Source of the DNA: Lutraria lutraria
Taxonomy: Eukaryota > Mollusca > Bivalvia > Venerida > Mactridae
Direction: 5' to 3'
Length of the DNA stretch: 64,000 nt
NCBI GenBank assembly: GCA_964023205.1
Contig: OZ026847.1
Span: 10,850,599-10,914,598 of the forward strand
In this document: positions 57,001 to 64,000 of the stretch, in pieces
How the letters are laid out: each line of letters starts with the position of its first letter
Numbering within the stretch: the first letter of the stretch is position 1
Notes under the pieces: model-generated
What the model saw: only the letters and a program-made list of their open reading frames with translations
Databases searched by the model: none
What the model was told of the DNA's origin: nothing
Made by a program: the position numbers and the translations under genes

Positions 57001-60000
57001 ATCAAGGAGAATGGAAAGTTAGTATATTTTTCAAAAAACATCCACCCATGATACAAAAAAAACATTAGAATTCATTTTCTTTCTTACAGTCATCATTAAA
57101 CTAACATTTAAACAGTCCCTTTTGTACTATATTTTAAAGAAGGAATATTAAATTTCTTTTTTCTTTCTTCATTTATGACAATAGAACAAAAATATCTTTA
57201 GTGACTGATGGATCTTCTTTTGTTTATAGATTCACAATAATGAGCTTGCTGGAATTGGAAATTCAACTGAAGATTCCGATCCGGAAGTTGTTATAGAAAG
57301 TGAAGAAATTGTGGAGGTGATTGGTGATAAAAATAATGCATCAGTAAAAAAAGGCAAACCTGATCAGAAAGGGTCAAATGAAGTAAGCACGGGTCCTGAG
57401 AATGGAAAGGGTCAGAAAGGGGCCTTCTGTTCCCCAAAGAAGAGGTTTACAACTTTGAATGAAATGATGTCAGATCATAGTCCACTGAAAAAGAAACTGG
57501 GTACAGAAAAAGGAATGGAAACAGTGAAGAAGATGCTGCAGAGAACTGGTGTGGTTGTGGGCATTATTGAAAAGAAAAGTTCAATGACTTGTGCTGGACA
57601 TGTTAGGCTTATGCAGGACAGGAATCCACACTGTGCTCTTTTTCATCCAAATGACCACCGAATGCCAAGGGTGATAATCCCTATGAGCGATTGCCCAAAA
57701 GGTAAGAATCTAACTTTTCTATGCCCATTCTAGATGCTTGATATACAAAAGTTGGTGCATAGTGATTGCCAGTCAAATTATTGGTTTGTTTGTTTATTTC
57801 ATCGGGTTTAACGCCATTTTCAACATCATTTCAGTCATATCGTGGTGGGCAGTTATCTTAACTAGCTTTCCTGGACTTCATTAAGGCCTTTACCAGTACT
57901 AACCACATTCTATCTGTCAGCTTCTGCCAAGCTACTCCACATAATTCAGAGGTGGAGGACAATTTATCGTAGGATGTAATAACTTCAGTCTGATTTGTCA
58001 CGGACAGTGTGAGCCTTGCCCGGGGTTCAAACTCACATCCTCACGATCAGTAGACAAATGCTCTAAGCACTGACCTAGCTGGGTAGGCTCAAATTATTGG
58101 TATTCATATCTGTCCAATAAGACTTATTTTGGAATGATTTCTGGTCTTTTTCCGTGCTTTGATGGCAAATTTGCGCCCATCTGACCATACTTGAGACTAT
58201 GATTACAATGAGCAAATCATACAGGTTCACACCAGCAAGCACTTAACTGTACATCACTTACAAAACTCACAGGGACACTCTGCATTCTACAATACTCGTG
58301 CTGTCTTTCTCCAACCAATACCTCTTGTGCAAGCAGATCAACATAGTCATTTACACTTAAGTCAAAGTTAGAGTAGAAATGTAATGAAGCAAACATTATA
58401 GTAAATTTGTTATTGTAATGTACTTTAGTTATGACCGACACTTTTTTTACAGATTTTGTACAGAGGCCGGATGATTATGCCAACACACTTTACGTTTGTA
58501 AAATTACAGATTGGAAGCAAGACAATGTCTTTTCAGAGGGGTATGTAGATTTCATAGTTTTATGCCCCCACCATTCAAAATGGCGGAAGGGAATCATTCC
58601 AAATAAAGTGTTACCCATGTCTGTCCATCCATTCAGATGTTTGTTCCGAATGATAACTCAAGAAATATTTCATGGATTGTTTTCATATTTTACATGAAGG
58701 TGTATACTAATAATAAAATACAGGGCTTGTCAAGTTTGATTTCCAATAGAATCCAAACACTTTAACAGGAGTTCTGGCCCTTATTTGACTTAGCTCTCAG
58801 CAGGGGCATTTGTGTCCTCTGGACACATTTCTTGATTCTTGGCTAAAATTTCAAGATCATCACTGCATCAGTTTTGTAAAGCAGAATTAACTATTGCAGA
58901 CTGTTACTTTATGTTGTATTCCTTATTTTATTAGATCTTTAGTGAGGTGTCTTGGAGAGTCCGGGGAAATAGAACCTGAAACTGAAGGAATGTTATATGA
59001 AAATGAAGTGGATTTTTCTGAATTTCCAGATAAGGTAATTATGGTGTATGTATATCTCCCTTTCCTCAAAGGGAGATAATTTGTTCTTGTAAGACCTCTT
59101 ATTATAATCTTAGCTTCTCTTATAATGTTGTAATTACCATCAACATGTGTTTTTTCTTCAAATGATGAACTTCATGTTAAAATACAATGCAATTTTTTTT
59201 ATTCCATGGTAGGCATTGCAATGTCTTCCTGCCACACCGTGGAGTATACCAGCCTCTGAACTGGATTATAGACGTGATTTCCGTTCATCTTGTGTGTTCA
59301 CTATAGATCCAGCCACTGCTCGAGATCTCGATGATGCCTTATCATGTGAGGATCTTGGTGATGGTATGTATGGTTTTATCTGTGAAACTTCTATGGACTT
59401 TTCATGTTCCATATCATCTGATGATGTGGGGGCATGTAGTAATTACCTTGTCCATCTGTCTATCCGTCTCTCTGAAAAAGATTAAGTAGATTTTACATTT
59501 TTTTCGAGCTTGCAACCTTGGGCTTATGGGTTTATTGAATGCTGCGTTTTGTTTAATATGCTGTTTTGGGGTCTGGTAGCAGGACCTGTTTCCTTCATTA
59601 AAAAGCATTTATTCCACTCCACTTTAAATTTCTAAAAGAAATCCTCTCTTAGAAAAGAACATGAAAGCCAGAGGATTATTGTTTTGATATAACAAGGCAC
59701 GCATGAGTCATTTGCAACTTTTTAGTCTAAGTTCAGTTTAATCATTATCTATCATTCTATGTTCTAACACAATTAGTTATTGTTTGTTTCTGGCGGAAAA
59801 CATATCTGTTGCTATTTCAAGTGTTTGGTTAATTCTTGTATAAGGATGGTCTTATTTTATCATTTTCAGGAAGGTTTAAGGTTGGTGTACATATTGCTGA
59901 TGTTAGTTATTTTGTCAGTGAGAGGACAGATCTTGATGAAGTTGCCTCATGTAGAAGTACTAGTGTTTATTTAGTACATAAGGTATGTTTTCATTTACTG

Positions 60001-63000
60001 TACAGTGTATGTGTTTTAGTGATCACATGGACAGTAAAACATGGTTATAGTTAACTTACATAATATTGTGATGAATAAGATGCAGTGAAGTATTTATCCC
60101 TTTATTTCATTGATATAGAAATAGTGAAATTTTGAATATTTCAGAGAAAATTATCTATACTATAAACATGGTGTTCGTTTGTATTTTATGAAGTTGAGTT
60201 TCACATGATATACTTAGGGAAAAGGTTCCGTCTACATGTAGCCACTTGAATAGAATTTAGAATATGATGACTTAATAGACGTCTCGTATTCTGAATTCTG
60301 TAAAATTGTGATACAATCATATTTAAGACAATATTTTAATATTGATGATACAAAATTGAGATTTGAGCTAAGAGAACACTAGCTCTCAAATCTCAAAACA
60401 AGGTTGATTCATGTTATTTTACCACTATTTTCTTCAGGTCATTCCTATGTTACCACGGTTACTGTGTGAACAGTTGTGTAGTTTAAATCCAGATGAGGAT
60501 CGTCTTACATTTTCTGTGGAATGGATAATTAATGAACAGGGAGAGGTAATTACTGAATGTTTGTCTCAGTTTGGGATGCAACGATATGGCATAACCAGTA
60601 TTGCAATATATTGCAATACAGTCAACCCATATTGGATACATATACAATATGTATTGCCATACAGTGAAGTACCATTAATGAAAAACACAATAAAACTAAA
60701 GTCACTGTCAACTAAAATGTTAACCTATTACTACATAGAGATAGAATTGAACAAGGTAGTTCATTCATACAGTGTAACAAAGATATCTTATCGGTAGCAA
60801 AAGATAAACTGTTGTTTATATATAGTGGAAAACTGCAAATAATAATTTGTTGTTCTGAGTGATGAATTGGTCTTTGATGGTTAAAAACAACACCAAAAAA
60901 CTCTGTCATTTTATTCAATGGATTATATGCTCAATTATTAAAGAAAGTATTATGGTACATGGATGTTGTACCACTGTATATATTGGCCCAACACTGTATC
61001 GCCATATGCTGGTATACCTTTGCATCACTAGTTTCAGTACTGTGTTATCTAAATGATTATTATTCCCAATGGTAAAATTTTCATCCTACTTCCTTCATCA
61101 ATGCATGAAAGTATGGCCATGCTATTATTGATATTTATGATGATGTCTCATTACATGTATTGGTGCTTTACACCGGGCACAATAAAGAACAAAAATACAG
61201 AACAAAATTAATGCTATGTGACATTTCTTGTTTTTCAAATATCTTCAGTTCAATTGTACATGATGAAAATATTGGCCTGAAAAAAATGACTGAAATTGAT
61301 AAAAAAGTTAAATAGTTGAAAGTTTGTTATTCATTTGTTTAAATTCTATTGTTATTTCAGGTTGAAGATGAATGGTTTGGTAGATCTGTGATTCGATCTT
61401 GTGTCAAGCTTGCATATGACCATGCCCAGGTGAGCATTTCTTTTCTTTGGGGTTTAACATCACACCTAAAGCCAGGGTTATTTAGCGACTCTGGGTGGGA
61501 CTGGAACTCAATGTGCACAGTTAGGGACCAATGACTATTTGTCAAAGACCACTCAAGCCCCTGAGGTTAATATGATTTTAATGTAAAGTATTTGCAAATA
61601 TTAAGTTTCTGGGCTTATTTCATAGATGTTTCTTTGCCTAATTAAATAAGCATTCTTTAATCAACATTTTCTTATGTTATAACACTTTATCCCGCTATCA
61701 CGCTTATTAGGTGCAGGAGATAGCCCTGGAGGATAAACTTATCTATCTCCCGTCAGTGCGTCACGTGATTAAAATACAAATCATTTTAAGATTCCCACGC
61801 TCTGTTAAAGCTAAAATAGAGATTTTTATACTTGTTGTCATGTGTGAACTGCATTAATACTATTTTGAGTATTAAATATTAAACCTTTAAATTCGTTGTT
61901 TCCATTTTAAAGGATGTAAAGCTCCGTGTGATGTCATAAGTGACGTCACAAACGAAAATACATTAGTGCATGTTACGTCACATATAATTTAGCGAAAAAG
62001 AACGGATTTCAGTAAAAAATGTAGTGTTGTACTTAACCTAGCTGAGAATAGCAGGATAAATGGAATACATGGTTGGTGCCGGAGATGGAGAAGGTTCATT
62101 CGGTTCGCTTCAAAAGCGAATCTTGGCTCGCTAAAGCTCGCCAAGATACGCTTTCTCACTCACCAGATAAACCTTCTCCATCTCCGGCACCAGCCATGTA
62201 TTCTCTATATAGACAGTTGGCTTTGACTGTGGGTGAAAATTGCCTTTCAAACAATTAAAATTATGTATCATATCTTTCTATAAAAACAAGGCGTCTAGAA
62301 TTATAAGCTGAGAATTTCTTACCTAATATGTCTTTGAAAATGGCTCGAGGTATCTAAATACTGTGTCTTTTGCAAGTGTCTGGTCACTGGAACATGTTTC
62401 CTTTTACAAAGTATATACATTTGTGTCTTATCAAGTACTGGTATAAGCAATAGTATTTTTTATAAAATGTACTATTTAAGTTTATTTTAAACAGAAAACA
62501 ATATAATTGTTATTATTTTCAGGGCTTTATCGAAGAGCCAGAACGTGAGTGGACAAAAGATGAACTTCCAGCAATATCAGAAAAAATTACAGTGAATGAC
62601 ATAAAAACAAGAGTGTTAAACCTCCATAAAGTAAGTATGAGTTTACTTATATCTCTATATTACCTTCTCTACTGACTGTGGTCCAGTGGTTAGTACACTG
62701 GATTTGTTACTCGGCGATCAGGGTTTGATTCTTGATTGCAGTAGGTCATACCCCAGGTCAAAGAATGAAAAGGTCTTTTTAATTTCATGTACCGATATAA
62801 CAAAATTGATAGTATTTTATCAAATCAGTTTTATTTCCATGGTAACTGTTTCAATAATTATTCTTAAAGAATATTGTTTTATTCAATTAAGGTGTACAGC
62901 ATTTATAAGTTTTTATGATTTGAAGATATGACACTGTGACTGTAGCATTTATGGCCATATGAGCCTTCCACTTGAAGTTTCTTCATGAGATGGGCTTTCA

Positions 63001-63500
63001 CTTTAAACTCATAAAGAGAGTCATTCAATATTGATTTTTTTATCTGTTGTCATTAACAACCCAGCAATTAATTTTTCTAGATTGCTGTCCAGTTACGGAA
63101 AACTAGAATGGAAGGTGGGGCATTGAGGTTAGATCAGATTAAGTTGCAATACAGTCTGGATTCAGAGTCTGGTTTACCCAATGGTTACTCTGTGTATCAT
63201 CAGAAAGACAGTAACAGGTATGCTTGTGTTTGTTCCCGTTTTTTACAGGAATTTTTTACCTTTTACAATAGGTACCAGTAAGTGCACCCATTCTCAATTT
63301 AAAATGGTGACCATTTCTCTTTTTGATTTAGGTAAATTTCTTCTAAATGTTATACTTTTTGTTTTGTTTTAAACAGGTTAGTTGAAGAGTTCATGTTGTT
63401 AGCAAACATGGCTGTAGCCCACAAGATAAATCGTCATTTTCCTGATCAGTCCATTCTCCGCAGACATCCACCACCACAGGAGAAGATGGTGGAAACACTG
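49464..63500 (+). CDS. DIS3L2: DIS3L2-type 3'-5' exoribonuclease with N-terminal KH domain; 3' part outside window
   Basis: Exons: 49464-50115, 50584-50675, 51470-51598, 52460-52552, 53558-53701, 53952-54017, 54531-54654, 55131-55234, 55564-55974, 56164-56232, 56463-56516, 56916-57017, 57230-57701, 58453-58540, 58935-59034, 59213-59363, 59870-59982, 60438-60545, 61361-61429, 62523-62630, 63081-63217, 63377-63500. All phases join: 1170 codons, open, no stop. Order: basic disordered N-terminus (1-392), KH (393-468), Gln/Gly-rich (469-605), cold-shock 1 (606-680), cold-shock 2 (about 787-860), RNB (from about 925). No PIN domain, which separates it from DIS3 and DIS3L1. The family degrades uridylated RNAs, including pre-let-7, in the cytoplasm. 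The end of RNB and S1 lie beyond the right edge. Human DIS3L2 has about 50 residues before cold-shock 1; here about 605. Confidence 0.93.
52080..52190. repeat. Dispersed-repeat fragment with tatatcgaag words
   Basis: Contains tatcgaaattcctatatcga, tcgtttatatcgaag and cttcgatataacgagttttgactgt. The last part is a common ending of interspersed repeats in this window. Class unknown. In a DIS3L2 intron. Confidence 0.4.
54531..55234 (+). CDS. DIS3L2: DIS3L2 exons 7-8: complete type I KH domain
   Basis: Residues 393-468 across two exons. The order fits KH type I: strand [10 protein letters not shown], helix with CDHMYVIG, GxxG loop GPQG, helix [11 protein letters not shown], strand VAVSVPKL, strand SEEIVLRG, and final helix [15 protein letters not shown]. 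The nearest resemblance is to vigilin-type KH repeats. KH domains bind about four bases of single-stranded RNA or DNA through the GxxG loop. The exon-7 end (phase 1) and exon-8 start rebuild Gly of TETG. Both exons are in phase with the Gln/Gly exon that leads straight into cold-shock domain 1. Confidence 0.85.
54690..54900 (+). mobile_element. SINE, family B, in the intron that splits the KH domain
   Basis: Complete head (gggacctcagtggtattaga; gtaagttcaaatcctatt) and body with ggaaggtcagtggttctaccc and gttgcgacattaaatcac. It begins about 35 bp after the DIS3L2 exon 7 donor. Confidence 0.7.
55564..55974 (+). CDS. DIS3L2: DIS3L2 exon 9: Gln/Gly-rich linker
   Basis: Residues 469-605. A low-complexity segment built from QGQ, GQG and RQG words (for example [15 protein letters not shown]) with Arg and Lys, ending GKRQRKKK. 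That end aligns with the basic residues just before the first cold-shock domain in vertebrate DIS3L2, which ties this exon to the enzyme. Such Gln/Gly/Arg composition is typical of proteins that join RNA granules; this is inference. Confidence 0.8.
56164..58540 (+). CDS. DIS3L2: DIS3L2 exons 10-14: cold-shock domains 1 and 2
   Basis: CSD1 (exons 10-12) reads [42 protein letters not shown], close to the vertebrate protein. A charged linker of about 105 residues in exon 13 follows. CSD2 begins at VVVGIIEKK and includes [36 protein letters not shown] (exon 14). In DIS3L2 these domains, with S1, form the funnel that guides oligo(U) tails to the active site. Confidence 0.93.
56685..56888. repeat. 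Degenerate tandem repeat just before DIS3L2 exon 12
   Basis: Six to seven imperfect units of roughly 28-37 bp with the core tgtcacatagaaattgttga tagacca. The last unit ends within 30 bp of the exon acceptor at 56915 and so overlaps the region where a branch point is expected. Confidence 0.7.
57790..58100 (-). mobile_element. SINE, family A, in a DIS3L2 intron
   Basis: Minus-strand copy: the 3' end reads as tttcatcgggtttaacgcc on the plus strand and the tRNA-like head contains ggggttcaaactcac. It sits between the exon ending at 57701 and the one starting at 58453. Confidence 0.65.
58935..63500 (+). CDS. DIS3L2: DIS3L2 exons 15-22: RNB catalytic domain, N-terminal part
   Basis: Contains [11 protein letters not shown], then the catalytic motif [16 protein letters not shown] with the conserved acidic residues Asp932, Asp938, Asp940 and Asp941, [52 protein letters not shown] and [17 protein letters not shown]. 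All active-site acids in view are intact, so exonuclease activity is expected. The last exon seen ends at 63500 in phase 0 with donor GTAATA; the remaining RNB and S1 exons are outside the window. Confidence 0.93.
62063..62203. repeat. Strong inverted repeat with nested hairpins in DIS3L2 intron 19
   Basis: Arms of 34 bp (62063-62096 and 62170-62203) match with one difference around gtgccggagatggagaagg. Between them are two smaller hairpins, ttcgcttcaaaagcgaa and cttggctcgctaaagctcgccaag. A looser inverted pair lies outside to the left (about 61686-61712 with 62036-62060), hinting at a second, older inverted-repeat element abutting it. Confidence 0.8.
62670..62770 (+). mobile_element. SINE head fragment, family A
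   Basis: A tRNA-like segment, gtggtccagtggttagtaca (A box) followed by cagggtttgattcttg (B box) and gcagtaggtcata, without the body. A 5' fragment in a DIS3L2 intron. Confidence 0.55.
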
Positions 63501-63589
63501 GTAATAAATATAGTCAAACCTCAGTTTACAGGCACCTGCTAATTAATGCCACAATGTGAACAGCAGCTGCTCGTTAACTCATAGTTGTT

Positions 63590-63780
63590 TTATTTATTTG
63601 AATCTAACACTATTTTTCAACAATTTTTTATGTATATGTGCTCATTCACCTAACAAATATTCCTGGACTGTATTCTAACCAGTACTAACTTACCCTTCCA
63701 CAAGGAACCAGCAACTTCTCCATATGTGGAGGAAAATCAACAAATTTTCATGGAAGGGTATGACCTACCGAGATGGGGAA
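63590..63780 (-). mobile_element. SINE, family A, in the last visible DIS3L2 intron
   Basis: Body motifs attcctggactgtattctaaccagtac and ctccatatgtggaggaaaat match the other family A copies in reverse. The tRNA head is cut off at the gacctaccgag end. Confidence 0.65.
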
Positions 63781-64000
63781 TAATAAAACATATATAAAAA
63801 TATATAACTGACTTTTAACAATTAGTAAAAGTAAAATTGCCCTTGAAAAATTGGTGCTTTGTCTAGCTAACATTTTTTGGGGCTTTTTGTTCTGTTACAT
63901 ATTAATAGTACTTGTAAGACCTCCTTTGGTTCCAGAGAACATGGTCTTAATATTAATGTGGTCACTATTGTCAAGTGGAAATACATGAAAACTGGTCTAA

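Overview
The window is animal nuclear DNA: AT-rich, with long introns, canonical GT/AG splice sites and many tRNA-derived SINEs. The gene content (a CLC-6-type chloride transporter, a DIS3L2-type exoribonuclease and an NdWFamide-like neuropeptide precursor) and the SINE types point to a lophotrochozoan, most likely a mollusc and perhaps a bivalve. The phylum is inferred, not proven. All gene models were assembled by hand from open frames, splice sites, phase continuity and recalled family sequence.

Layout. (1) 412-45663, minus strand: a complete CLCN6 (CLC-6) ortholog of 24 coding exons and 796 codons plus stop, with every exon phase matching the next. It has both transport glutamates and two CBS domains. 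(2) 4910-14109, plus strand: a small two-exon neuropeptide gene lying antisense inside the 15.7-kb CLCN6 intron 21. It encodes a signal peptide followed directly by Asn-Trp-Tyr-Gly-Lys-Arg, so the predicted product is the amidated tripeptide NWYamide. A TATA box lies upstream. (3) 34291-36128: a 61-unit, 30-bp minisatellite in CLCN6 intron 10 with no unit-length change, which produces long but probably meaningless ORFs on both strands. (4) 45664-49463: the intergenic interval between the two divergently transcribed large genes, holding SINEs and a strong hairpin. (5) 49464-63500 and beyond the right edge, plus strand: a DIS3L2 gene with 22 coding exons in the window. Both cold-shock domains and the first part of the RNB catalytic domain are present; the rest of RNB and S1 lie outside. 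Before the family's usual start there are about 605 extra codons, containing a complete KH RNA-binding domain and a Gln/Gly-rich segment.

The KH-DIS3L2 architecture is the most unusual observation: a 3'-5' exonuclease for uridylated RNA carrying an extra sequence-binding module. Other items worth following are the NWY tripeptide, the indel-free minisatellite with its internal higher-order duplications, and a recent 363-bp inverted-repeat transposon nested in a SINE with a 10-bp target-site duplication. The three genes have no evident joint pathway; CLCN6 and DIS3L2 are simply head-to-head neighbours.
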